Shown here piece by piece: positions 1-6,234 of a DNA stretch of 6,330 nt. This DNA comes from Acidobacteriota bacterium (GTDB lineage: Bacteria; Acidobacteriota; Terriglobia; Terriglobales; Acidobacteriaceae). A program made the translations under genes and the position numbers. The stretch spans positions 1-6,330 of the forward strand of contig JAEKKE010000055.1 in NCBI GenBank assembly GCA_019510535.1, read 5' to 3'. Position 1 is the stretch's first letter, and every line of letters starts with the position of its first letter. Under the pieces are notes generated by a model. That model had not been told where the DNA came from and did no database searches. It was given only the letters and a program-made list of their open reading frames with translations.

Positions 1-1307
1 GGGTTTAGCTTCCCAATTGGAATAACATTTGCGCGGCCGGTAAGAACCGGATTTCCCTGCGACCCCGGAGCGCCTCCGGGCCCATATCCAAACTGATACC
101 GGCATGTATGTGGCTTACCGTTCGCATATGTACCGTTGTCGGTGTTATTCGCCGTACAGGCTGCTTCCGATGTGGGGTCATAGATGGGCTGGTTGTACGT
201 TCCACCGTTTGCTGTAAGCAGCGAACTGAAGTCGCCGTTGATCATGGCTGGAAGAGGAACGGAAGCGGTCAGATTCCCGATGCCCCGCCCATAAAACTTC
301 TCGTACGAAATGGTGAAGAAGGTCTTCTTTTCCGGCCCCCAAAGCTTGGGAATAATGACAGGACCATCGACTTCAAAACCATATTGGTCCTGAGAGGAAG
401 CTGGCTTGTTGTATTGTGAGGTGGGCGTTCCAGCTGCAACCGCCTGCTGAATGAACGCGGCGTTGGTAGAGGTATTGGAATTCATAAAGGCACGTTGAAG
501 GACCTCATAGATGGTGCCGTGCAGCTTCTGAGTGCCTGACTTGAGCGTCATATCGATAGATCCACCGGGAGCACGTCCGGAAGCGGCGTCGAATGCGTTC
601 GTCGTAATCTTGAATTCCTGAACCGTTGCCGTGGGTGGCGGAAACGCATAGTTCTGGCCGCCTGTGAGGCTGTAGTTGGTCACTCCATCGACATTGAACT
701 CAACGGTGCCGCCGTGAATTGCCAAAGATTGCGCGCTCTGATTGTCGTAGCGCTGTCCGATCGTGGTCGATGTGACGCCGGCACTCAAAGTGGCCAGATT
801 GAAGGTATTGCCACTGTTTACGGGCAGTTCGGCGATGCGTTTTGCTTCAATCAGATCTCCGCGGTCGGCCTTGTCATAGTCCAGGACCAGAGCAGAGGAA
901 TCTACATTCACTATCTCTGTGACTTCGCCCGGCTGCAAGCTGAAGCTTACGTCAAGAGTTTGATTCGTGGTCAGCGTGAGATTCGTCTGAAGTGACGCCC
1001 GGAAGCCAGCTGCATCCACGCGGACTTCATACTTGCCAACCGGAAGAAAGGGGATGGAGTATTCCCCAGCCCCTGTGGTCTGTGTTCGCTTTGCGACCCC
1101 GGTATCCAAGCTGCGGACGAGGACCTGGGCATGTGGAACAACGGCTCCAGATGGATCAGCAACTCTACCGCGAATGGCGGAGGATGCTTGCCCGAAGGAC
1201 ACGGCTGCAGACAGCAGTATGATGACGGATCCAACGAAGACTCTGTAGACGTGGGCCAACCGAATCAGTTCAGCACACCCACCTAAATTTGCGTTCTTAT
1301 TATCCAT
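1..1307 (-). CDS. TonB-dependent outer-membrane receptor, Oar-like, N-terminal part (3' end outside window)
   Basis: The frame is open without a stop from the ATG at 1307 to the window edge: 435 residues of a family usually about 1000-1200 long. Residues 1-39 look like a long signal peptide, with a hydrophobic core VFVGSVIILLSAAVSF and likely cleavage near G39/Q40. Residues 44-127 form a carboxypeptidase-regulatory-like beta-sandwich (IRGRVADPSGAVVPHAQV, then GEYSIPFLPVGKYEVRV and AGF). Residues about 150-270 form the plug, with ELPVNSGN, a FNVDGV segment and GGSIDMTLKSGTQKLHGTIYE, which corresponds to the family's GG...KSGTN.FHG pattern. After that the barrel begins, with the family-typical KKTFFTISYEKFYG and a NVIPIGKLN segment. 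It would sit in the outer membrane and import a large or scarce ligand using TonB energy. The ligand cannot be read from the sequence; a Fur-like box upstream hints at iron control. No other start is plausible because GGAGAG lies five bases before this ATG. Confidence 0.93.
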   Translation of the reverse strand, partial: MDNKNANLGGCAELIRLAHVYRVFVGSVIILLSAAVSFGQASSAIRGRVADPSGAVVPHAQVLVRSLDTGVAKRTQTTGAGEYSIPFLPVGKYEVRVDAAGFRASLQTNLTLTTNQTLDVSFSLQPGEVTEIVNVDSSALVLDYDKADRGDLIEAKRIAELPVNSGNTFNLATLSAGVTSTTIGQRYDNQSAQSLAIHGGTVEFNVDGVTNYSLTGGQNYAFPPPTATVQEFKITTNAFDAASGRAPGGSIDMTLKSGTQKLHGTIYEVLQRAFMNSNTSTNAAFIQQAVAAGTPTSQYNKPASSQDQYGFEVDGPVIIPKLWGPEKKTFFTISYEKFYGRGIGNLTASVPLPAMINGDFSSLLTANGGTYNQPIYDPTSEAACTANNTDNGTYANGKPHTCRYQFGYGPGGAPGSQGNPVLTGRANVIPIGKLN

Positions 1308-1312
1308 TTAAT

Positions 1313-1318
1313 CTCTCC
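1313..1318 (-). promoter_or_regulatory. Ribosome binding site of the TonB receptor gene
   Basis: GGAGAG on the minus strand is followed by a five-base spacer and the ATG at 1307. It fixes the start of the receptor gene. Confidence 0.75.
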
Positions 1319-1380
1319 GTGCAACGACAAACCGCATGGGGCTTGATGGGTCATGCCTCTTCGCGTCAGCGTTGAGCTCG

Positions 1381-1403
1381 ATCATTTTGTGCCACAAAAT
1401 GAT
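1381..1403. repeat. Perfect 11+1+11 palindrome, candidate operator
   Basis: Arms ATCATTTTGTG and CACAAAATGAT flank a single central base and are exact reverse complements. The site overlaps nine bases of the Fur-like box and lies in the predicted 5' leader of the TonB receptor gene. A dimeric repressor binding site is the simplest reading. In RNA it could also form a 10-bp stem with a three-base loop; no T-run follows on either side, so it is not an intrinsic terminator. I do not recognise which regulator family would bind it. Confidence 0.6.
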
Positions 1404-1413
1404 TATCGTTATC
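1395..1413 (-). promoter_or_regulatory. Fur-box-like operator
   Basis: The minus strand reads GATAACGATAATCATTTTG, which matches the classical 19-base Fur box GATAATGATAATCATTATC at 16 positions. It lies about 7-25 bases downstream of the predicted transcription start of a TonB-dependent receptor, the gene class most often controlled by Fur (ferric uptake regulator). Iron-dependent repression is therefore likely. The Fur consensus is that of proteobacteria and Bacillus; its exact form in this organism is not known to me. AT-rich DNA raises the chance of partial matches, but 16/19 in this position is hard to dismiss. Confidence 0.55.
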
Positions 1414-1435
1414 TATTCGATTGCTGAATCTATTC
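1411..1435 (-). repeat. Two direct copies of GAATAGAT, 17 bases apart
   Basis: The minus strand carries GAATAGAT at 1435-1428 and again at 1418-1411. The first copy overlaps the candidate -10 element and the second overlaps the Fur-like box by three bases. The repeat may be part of a tandem regulator site or a second weak promoter, or it may be chance in AT-rich DNA. Confidence 0.4.
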
Positions 1436-1456
1436 AAAGCAATGACGCCTTGTCAA
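1427..1456 (-). promoter_or_regulatory. Candidate sigma-70 promoter of the TonB receptor gene
   Basis: On the minus strand there is a perfect -35 hexamer TTGACA (1456-1451), an 18-base spacer and a -10-like TAGATT (1432-1427, four of six consensus bases). Transcription would start near 1420, giving a leader of about 113 bases. The surrounding DNA is AT-rich, as expected of a promoter. The -10 is imperfect and the spacer one base longer than ideal, so this is a prediction. Confidence 0.5.
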
Positions 1457-1561
1457 CGAAAAACAAGAGAATATTAAGAGATAAGGCAGTTGATATCGTT
1501 CTCTCGATAATTTACCGGTCAGGGGAGGTGGCAGCGCTGAACCACCGTTGATGCGGAATAT

Positions 1562-1587
1562 CCAAGTATCGCCGGCAGCGCCCTTGG
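1562..1587. repeat. Imperfect hairpin
   Basis: CCAAG (1562-1566) pairs with CTTGG (1583-1587), and an inner CGC pairs with GCG. No T-run follows in the minus direction, so it is at best a weak 3'-end structure for the transporter transcript. Confidence 0.3.
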
Positions 1588-1639
1588 TCTAAGTCCATCT
1601 GGAAAACCTCAAAGAGAAGAGCTGCGCAGTCATCTCAGG

Positions 1640-1686
1640 GAAATCCGCAAAGCAGATTTCTCCGATCCCTTCGATCGCCACGAAAT
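1640..1686. repeat. Overlapping alternative hairpins, possible relic of a dispersed intergenic repeat
   Basis: GATTTC at 1655-1660 can pair with GAAATC at 1640-1645. Alternatively its last five bases pair with GAAAT at 1682-1686, enclosing a further stem of CGATC (1663-1667) with GATCG (1673-1677). The two folds exclude each other. The phrase around 1651-1695 (CAGATTTCTCC, later GAAATGACGAACG) resembles, from memory, short dispersed intergenic repeats of Terriglobus-like genomes. That resemblance could not be checked here. The element lies just downstream of the operon end. Confidence 0.3.
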
Positions 1687-1770
1687 GACGAACGAAAGGC
1701 GGTTCGCGCTTCACCCGAATTCCCGGCCATCACTTGTCGTAATGGATGGGCACCCAGTGCATGGGGTTCT

Positions 1771-3756
1771 CTAGAAATGCAGGCTGTCGACGTTGTTCTT
1801 ATCAATCAGCAGTGGCTTGCCGAGAATAATCTCCGACCCACTGATCTCCAGATTCCCCAACCGGCCAACGTGCACATTCTTGGCTCCAGCCGGGATCTTC
1901 TTCTCCGCCTTCAACGCCCCCGCATAGACCGTCAGATATCCAAGATCCTGCGTATTCCAGAGGAAGATCGTCTGCACCGACCCATCGTGCAGATAGGTGC
2001 GGCAGATGGATGGTAGCGAGAGCCCGATGACTTTGACGTCTGCGCGCCCCGCCTGTGCGACCGCCTCTGCCGCTCCCGGAACCGCAGGTGCGGAGATAGC
2101 GACAACCAGCTTCACCTGCGGATAAGCCTTGAGGATGACCTGAGTCTGATTGAAGGCCTTGTCGCGATCGTCGTCGCTGGGTTGAATGGTGGCAAGCTGC
2201 AAGTTCGGATGGTCGGATGCCACACGCTTCTTGATATCGGCGATCCACTCATTCTGGTTCTCGGCGCTCAATGCTCCGGTCACAATGGCAAACTGTCCGC
2301 CGTTCGGTAGCAGACGTGCACCTTCATCGGTCAGGGCGTTGGCGATGCCGACAGGCGTGGCCTGATTCAGGAAGTAGTCGCGTGCGTTCAGTTCAGCGTC
2401 GGCGTCCCAGGTCAGCACCGCGATGCCGTGTGCGCGGGCCTTGCGAAGCACGGTGGAGATGCTGCCTTTGTTCTCCACGGCGACGACGATGGCGTCGACG
2501 CCGCGCGTGATCCAGTTCTCCACCAGTTCATTCTGTTGCGAGGCGTCGAGACTGGTCGGGCCATCCCAGATGAGATCGACACCGAGTTCTTTCGCCGCCT
2601 CTTCCGCTCCAGCACGCGCGCTGATGAAGTACGGATCGCCCTTGGCCTTCGGCATCACCGCAATGGTCAGGCGATGTCCTGCGGCCGCCGCACCGTTGCG
2701 ATGACCGGCAGCCTGGAAGAGCAGCGTGCCCAGGACGCCAACTGCAATGAGCACAGCGCCAGCGAATGCTGGACGCTTCCACAAAGAAACTCCGCCCGCC
2801 GTGACTCCGAACGCGCCGGTGGAGCGCAGCCGGTCGACGGCGACGATCGCCAGCAGCAATACGCCAATCAGGACTCCGGTCAACTCTGACGGCAGCGCCA
2901 TCAGATGCATGCCATTCTGCAGCACGGAGAGAAAGAAGAGCCCCAGCATCGAGCCGAGCAGCGTGCCTCGGCCGCCAAAGACCGAGACTCCGCCGACCAC
3001 CACTGCGGTGATCGCCTGCAGCTCATATCCGGTTCCGAGGTCAGACTTCGCCAGGCCGAGATGGGCGACGTAGATTATGGCGGCAAGCGATGCAATAACG
3101 CCGGAGAGCACATACAACAGCGCCAGCCGCTTGCGTACGGGAATGCCGGCATAGCGGGCGCCTTCTGCATTGAAGCCGATGGCGTAGATGGATCGGCCAA
3201 TGACGGACTTGTGCAACAGGACAGCATAGGCCGCCAGCACAACGATGAGGATCGGAAGCTGGACGGGGATGAGCTTCCAGAAGTATCCCTGGCCGAGATG
3301 GAGAAAGCCCGCGGAATAACCGGTAAAGCTCACCGCGCCATGTGTGATGCCCTCCGCGATACCGCGATAGAGCGAGAACGTACCGAGCGTTACGATCAAC
3401 GGCGGCAGCCGCAGCCCGGCGATCAGGAGAGCATTCAGGCCGCCGGCGGCAAGACCCAGTAGTAGTGATAGCCCAACGCAAGCGGCAATCGGAAGATGAC
3501 CGTCATGCCACATCGTGCCGAAGAGCACCGCGGTCATCCCGATGGCGGAACCGACGGAGAGGTCGATGCCTCCGGTAATCAGGATGGGCGTGAGGGCAAT
3601 CACCAGCAGGCCGAGCTCGACCGAGAAGCGGACGATCTCGAAGATGTTTCCCCAGGTTGCGAAGCTGGGTGCCGCAACGCTGAAGTAAATGCACTCGAGC
3701 ACCAATGCCGCAACCAGAGCAACTTCCGCAGCAGAGATATGCAGGCGCTTAAGCAT
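1771..3756 (-). CDS. Fusion of RbsC-type sugar ABC permease and RhaS/LsrB-type periplasmic binding domain
   Basis: This 661-residue protein joins two normally separate subunits. Residues 1-310 are a CUT2 permease with many hydrophobic helices, the family motif TGGIDLSVGS at 61-70, and GGVSVFGGRGTLLGS at 255-269 near the C-terminal helices. After a short linker an extra helix follows (about 329-349, after WKR), then an Ala/Gly-rich stretch. Residues 361-661 are a full periplasmic sugar-binding fold: IAVMPKAKGDPYF, KELGVDLIWDGPT, VLTWDADAE, NQNEW (500-504), GLSLPS and FLWNTQDLGYL. From memory these track RhaS (rhamnose) slightly better than LsrB (AI-2). If the permease ends in the cytoplasm as usual, the extra helix puts the binding domain in the periplasm, tethered to the channel. 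It is the last gene of the operon. Its ATG lies inside the end of the upstream permease gene (8-base overlap) behind a strong Shine-Dalgarno. No stop or frameshift lies at the junction. The substrate is inferred. Confidence 0.93.
   Translation of the reverse strand: MLKRLHISAAEVALVAALVLECIYFSVAAPSFATWGNIFEIVRFSVELGLLVIALTPILITGGIDLSVGSAIGMTAVLFGTMWHDGHLPIAACVGLSLLLGLAAGGLNALLIAGLRLPPLIVTLGTFSLYRGIAEGITHGAVSFTGYSAGFLHLGQGYFWKLIPVQLPILIVVLAAYAVLLHKSVIGRSIYAIGFNAEGARYAGIPVRKRLALLYVLSGVIASLAAIIYVAHLGLAKSDLGTGYELQAITAVVVGGVSVFGGRGTLLGSMLGLFFLSVLQNGMHLMALPSELTGVLIGVLLLAIVAVDRLRSTGAFGVTAGGVSLWKRPAFAGAVLIAVGVLGTLLFQAAGHRNGAAAAGHRLTIAVMPKAKGDPYFISARAGAEEAAKELGVDLIWDGPTSLDASQQNELVENWITRGVDAIVVAVENKGSISTVLRKARAHGIAVLTWDADAELNARDYFLNQATPVGIANALTDEGARLLPNGGQFAIVTGALSAENQNEWIADIKKRVASDHPNLQLATIQPSDDDRDKAFNQTQVILKAYPQVKLVVAISAPAVPGAAEAVAQAGRADVKVIGLSLPSICRTYLHDGSVQTIFLWNTQDLGYLTVYAGALKAEKKIPAGAKNVHVGRLGNLEISGSEIILGKPLLIDKNNVDSLHF
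2782..2793 (-). promoter_or_regulatory. Possible internal translation start for a free binding protein
   Basis: Just before the extra helix, GGAG (2793-2790) stands five bases upstream of an in-frame TTG (2784-2782, codon 325). Starting here would give a 337-residue protein beginning with WKRPAFAG and a hydrophobic core, which has the layout of a signal peptide and the normal length of a stand-alone sugar-binding protein. This could be the trace of the ancestral separate gene or a working second start. TTG starts are uncommon, so confidence is low. Confidence 0.3.
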
Positions 3757-4693
3757 GGCTCACCTGCCTCCTCCGATAGTGGCTCAGGACATTGACCGAA
3801 ACGGCCGCCAGAATAATAAGTCCCTGGATCGCGCGCTCCCAGTAGGCGCTAACGCCGAGGAAGGTAAGCGCTGGCCCGATGATGCCGAGCAGAACGACGC
3901 CAAGTACCGTCCCGGCAATCGTTCCGGAGCCGCCGGTAATGGTCGCTCCGCCGACCGCCACGGCGGCAATTGTCTTCAGCTCCAGCCCAATGCCAGAGTT
4001 GCTCGGAATTTGGTTGAAGCGCACCGCATTGAGCGCGGCAGAGAAGCCGGTGAGCAGACCCGTGATGGCAAAGACGGAGAAGAGCACTCGGTTGGTGTCG
4101 ATGCCGAGGATACGTGCCGCAGCTTCGTTCGAGCCGGTCGCGAAGATATTTCGTCCACCTCGGAAGTAGCGCAACCCCACGATAAAGACAACGACGAGCA
4201 GCGCTGCAATTACCAGCATGAGAACGGTATAAATCGTCTGCGAGAGACCGAATCTCTGGAAGCTCCCCGGAAGATCTCCGACCCATGCGCCCTGCGTCTG
4301 CCAGCGGAGGCCATCGCGAATAGCCACCATCGATGCCAGCGTCACAACGATGGAAGGCATGCGCATCCACGCGACTAGAGCTCCGTTGAACGAACCGAGA
4401 AGGGCGCCGACAACGCTGGCAATCAACATCGCCACCAGGACCGGCAGACCTGCGCGTGCGGCCACCCCCGTAACAATGCTGCAGACAGCAAAGACGGACC
4501 CAACGGAGATATCGATCTGCCCGGTCAGGATGATAAGGGTCATACCGAGAGAAACGATAAGGACCGGGACATTGGCGAGGAACAGGTCAGAGAGGTTGTC
4601 GACAGTAAAGAAGCCGTGTGTGGTCGTTGCCAGCAGTGCCAGCACCAGCAGAATGGTTGCAGCTACGGCAAGCTCACGTGCGTACGCCTTCAT
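3749..4693 (-). CDS. Sugar ABC transporter permease, RbsC/RhaP/LsrC type
   Basis: A 314-residue integral inner-membrane protein, the usual length for a CUT2 (ribose/rhamnose/AI-2 class) permease. Hydrophobic helices lie at about 7-24, 42-58, 64-80, 84-107, 111-128, 154-175, 205-222, 241-275 and 286-304. The family signature TGQIDISVGS is at 57-66 (most members have TGGIDLSVGS), and the conserved GGATITGGSGTIAGTVLG block is at 248-265. It should pair with the permease half of the downstream fusion to form a heterodimeric channel driven by the ATPase. Its ATG overlaps the ATPase stop in an ATGA tetranucleotide (4690-4693), with GAGGT six bases upstream, so translation is coupled. Its own last codons overlap the start of the fusion gene by 8 bases. 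No sign of decay. Substrate unassigned; the neighbouring binding domain suggests rhamnose-like sugars. Confidence 0.93.
   Translation of the reverse strand: MKAYARELAVAATILLVLALLATTTHGFFTVDNLSDLFLANVPVLIVSLGMTLIILTGQIDISVGSVFAVCSIVTGVAARAGLPVLVAMLIASVVGALLGSFNGALVAWMRMPSIVVTLASMVAIRDGLRWQTQGAWVGDLPGSFQRFGLSQTIYTVLMLVIAALLVVVFIVGLRYFRGGRNIFATGSNEAAARILGIDTNRVLFSVFAITGLLTGFSAALNAVRFNQIPSNSGIGLELKTIAAVAVGGATITGGSGTIAGTVLGVVLLGIIGPALTFLGVSAYWERAIQGLIILAAVSVNVLSHYRRRQVSHA
3767..3774 (-). promoter_or_regulatory. Ribosome binding site of the permease/receptor fusion gene
   Basis: GGAGGAGG lies 10 bases before the ATG at 3756, inside the 3' end of the upstream permease gene. A second AGGTGA lies closer to the start. 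The strong site supports this start and independent re-initiation on top of translational coupling. Confidence 0.7.
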
Positions 4694-6213
4694 GCTTCTA
4701 CCTCGTGGCCGAAGGCCAGCGACATCACCTTTTGCTGCGTGGCTTCTTCGCGGTTGAGCGTGGCGACGATGGTGCCGTTATGAAAGATTCCAATGCGATC
4801 ACTCATCCCCAGCACCTCCGGCAGTTCCGAAGAGATGAGGATGACCGCCATACCGCGCTCCGCGAACTCCACGATGAGTTCATGGATCTCTGACTTGGAA
4901 CCTACGTCCACGCCTTGCGTCGGTTCATCCAGGATCATGATCCCCGGCTTGATGGCGAGCCAACGCGCCAACGCCACCTTCTGCTGGTTTCCGCCGGAGA
5001 GTGCTCCAGCCACGGTATCGGTGGCTGGCGCCTTGATGCGAAGGCTGGTGCGATATCCCTCTGCGACCGACTGTTCCAGGGTGCTGTCCAGCAGGCCGCG
5101 CTTAGCGACCTCATTCAGGCTGGCGAGTGTGATATTGCTGGCGATACTCATGTCCAGAATCACACCATGCTGGCGGCGGTCCTCCGGCAGATAGCCGAGA
5201 CCATTCGCAATGGCTTGGGCGGGACTGCCGATCGTGATCTTGCGTCCGTGCAAGGTGATCGTTGTATGTACTGGAGTAATGCCGAAGAGCGTCCGTGCAA
5301 GCTCGGTGCGGCCCGAGCCGACCAGGCCGGCCAGGCCGAAGATCTCTCCCTTGCGCACCGAAAACGAGATGTCGTGCAGCCCAACCTCCGGATTGTTGAG
5401 CCCCTTCACCTCAATGGCGACCTCACCGGGAACGACCGACCGTTTGGGAAAGACCGATTCGATCGATCGGCCGACCATCAGCTCAATCAACTTCGCGCGA
5501 TCGACATCGCAGGCATTGCAGCAGGCTATGGTCTCGCCATCGCGCAGGACGGTGATGCGATCGGCGAGTGTAAGAATCTCCTCCAGCCGGTGCGAGATGT
5601 AGATGATGGCAACGCCTTCAGAGCGGAGACGTTTCACCAACGCGAACAACTTCTCTGTCTCCCGCTCGGAGAGCAGGGCGGTAGGCTCATCCATCAGCAG
5701 AATGCGCGCCTTTGCTCCGATCGCCTTGGCAATCTCCACGACCTGCTGTTCCGCCATGCTTAGCGTTCCGGCAAGCCTGTCTGGATCAATGTTTGCCCCG
5801 ATGGATTGAATCAGCTCTTTCGCCCGCTGTTTGCGGCTGCGCCAGTCCACTGTGATGCTGCTCTTTTCACGTTCCAGCGGCATGCAGATGTTTTCTGCGA
5901 CTGTGAGGTGCGGGAAGATGGCTGGCTGCTGATAAATAGCGGCAACGCCCAGAGAGCGGGAACGGTTAGGATCGTTCTCCGTGATGCGCTGACCGAAGAT
6001 CTCCAGCTCACCTGAATCCGGCTGAATGGCTCCGGTGATGATCTTGGTCAGGGTCGATTTGCCGGCGCCATTCTCACCGATGAGGGCGTGAACTTCACCA
6101 GGCAGTAGTTCGAGTGAACCGGAACGAAGCGCCCGCACACCGGCATAGGACTTCGTCAGAGACTTCGCCGCGATGGCGAGCGGTGGAGCACTGTTCGATG
6201 AGACGTTTTGCAT
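4690..6213 (-). CDS. Sugar ABC transporter ATP-binding protein, RbsA/RhaT/LsrA type (two ATPase domains)
   Basis: A 507-residue cytoplasmic ATPase with tandem nucleotide-binding domains, close to the family's usual 500. Domain 1 has Walker A GENGAGKST (46-54), Q-loop Q95 in AAIYQQPAIFP, signature LSMAEQQ (151-157), Walker B ILLMDEPTA with D175/E176, and switch H208 in YISHR. Domain 2 has the altered Walker A GLVGSGRTE (296-304), which lacks the Lys; PEDRRQHG (343-350); signature LSGGNQQ (405-411); Walker B IMILDEPTQGVD with D429/E430; and S-S-E in place of the switch His (461-463). This asymmetry is normal for CUT2 ATPases: one site is thought to hydrolyse and the other mainly to bind. It would power the two permeases encoded downstream. 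The start at 6213 has no clear Shine-Dalgarno, only GGTGG farther upstream, so translation may depend on the preceding repressor gene 21 bases away. Confidence 0.95.
   Translation of the reverse strand: MQNVSSNSAPPLAIAAKSLTKSYAGVRALRSGSLELLPGEVHALIGENGAGKSTLTKIITGAIQPDSGELEIFGQRITENDPNRSRSLGVAAIYQQPAIFPHLTVAENICMPLEREKSSITVDWRSRKQRAKELIQSIGANIDPDRLAGTLSMAEQQVVEIAKAIGAKARILLMDEPTALLSERETEKLFALVKRLRSEGVAIIYISHRLEEILTLADRITVLRDGETIACCNACDVDRAKLIELMVGRSIESVFPKRSVVPGEVAIEVKGLNNPEVGLHDISFSVRKGEIFGLAGLVGSGRTELARTLFGITPVHTTITLHGRKITIGSPAQAIANGLGYLPEDRRQHGVILDMSIASNITLASLNEVAKRGLLDSTLEQSVAEGYRTSLRIKAPATDTVAGALSGGNQQKVALARWLAIKPGIMILDEPTQGVDVGSKSEIHELIVEFAERGMAVILISSELPEVLGMSDRIGIFHNGTIVATLNREEATQQKVMSLAFGHEVEA
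4700..4704 (-). promoter_or_regulatory. Ribosome binding site of the permease gene
   Basis: GAGGT lies six bases before the ATG at 4693, within the last codons of the ATPase gene. It supports the ATGA-overlap start. Confidence 0.6.
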
Positions 6214-6234
6214 GCGGGAAACTGGGCCACCAGC

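Larger units (their letters stand above)
1308..1770. other. Intergenic region between the ABC transporter operon and the TonB receptor gene
   Basis: I see no convincing gene in these 463 bases. The two halves differ. About 1560-1770 is of ordinary composition and contains several small inverted repeats but no good intrinsic terminator: no stable GC stem is followed by a T-run in the minus direction. About 1381-1500 is AT-rich (40 G or C in 120 bases, counted) and carries the candidate promoter and operator signals of the receptor gene. About 1308-1380 would be the 5' leader of that gene. Confidence 0.8.

Noticed and set aside
1336..1551. Plus-strand open frame of 71 codons across the AT-rich intergenic region
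   Set aside because: No ribosome binding site, no recognisable protein features, and it runs over the promoter and operator signals of the receptor gene.
1589..1714. Minus-strand GTG frame of 41 codons (VKREPPFVRHFVAIEG...) downstream of the fusion gene
   Set aside because: A stop stands shortly before it, it has no Shine-Dalgarno and no family resemblance, and it lies in repeat-like DNA.
1735..1767. Short minus-strand frame ending MHWVPIHYDK just after the fusion gene
   Set aside because: Only ten codons; the fusion protein already has a family-typical C-terminus ending at 1771, so this is not a lost extension.
1735..1770. Possible intrinsic terminator right after the fusion gene (CCCA/TGGG and GCAC/GTGC stems)
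   Set aside because: Stems are only four base pairs and no T-run follows on the minus strand.
2905..3462. 185-codon plus-strand open frame opposite the permease half of the fusion
   Set aside because: Composition is that of a reverse-strand shadow (rich in Gln, Arg, Asp, Glu), with no motif and no start signal.
5180..5340. Missing Walker A lysine and missing switch histidine in the second ATPase domain
   Set aside because: This degeneration is usual in RbsA-type ATPases, so it is not a defect or a novelty.
4915..5763. 282-codon plus-strand open frame opposite the ATPase gene
   Set aside because: It is antisense to a gene with all ATPase motifs intact; such long shadows are common at this GC content, and it shows no domain.
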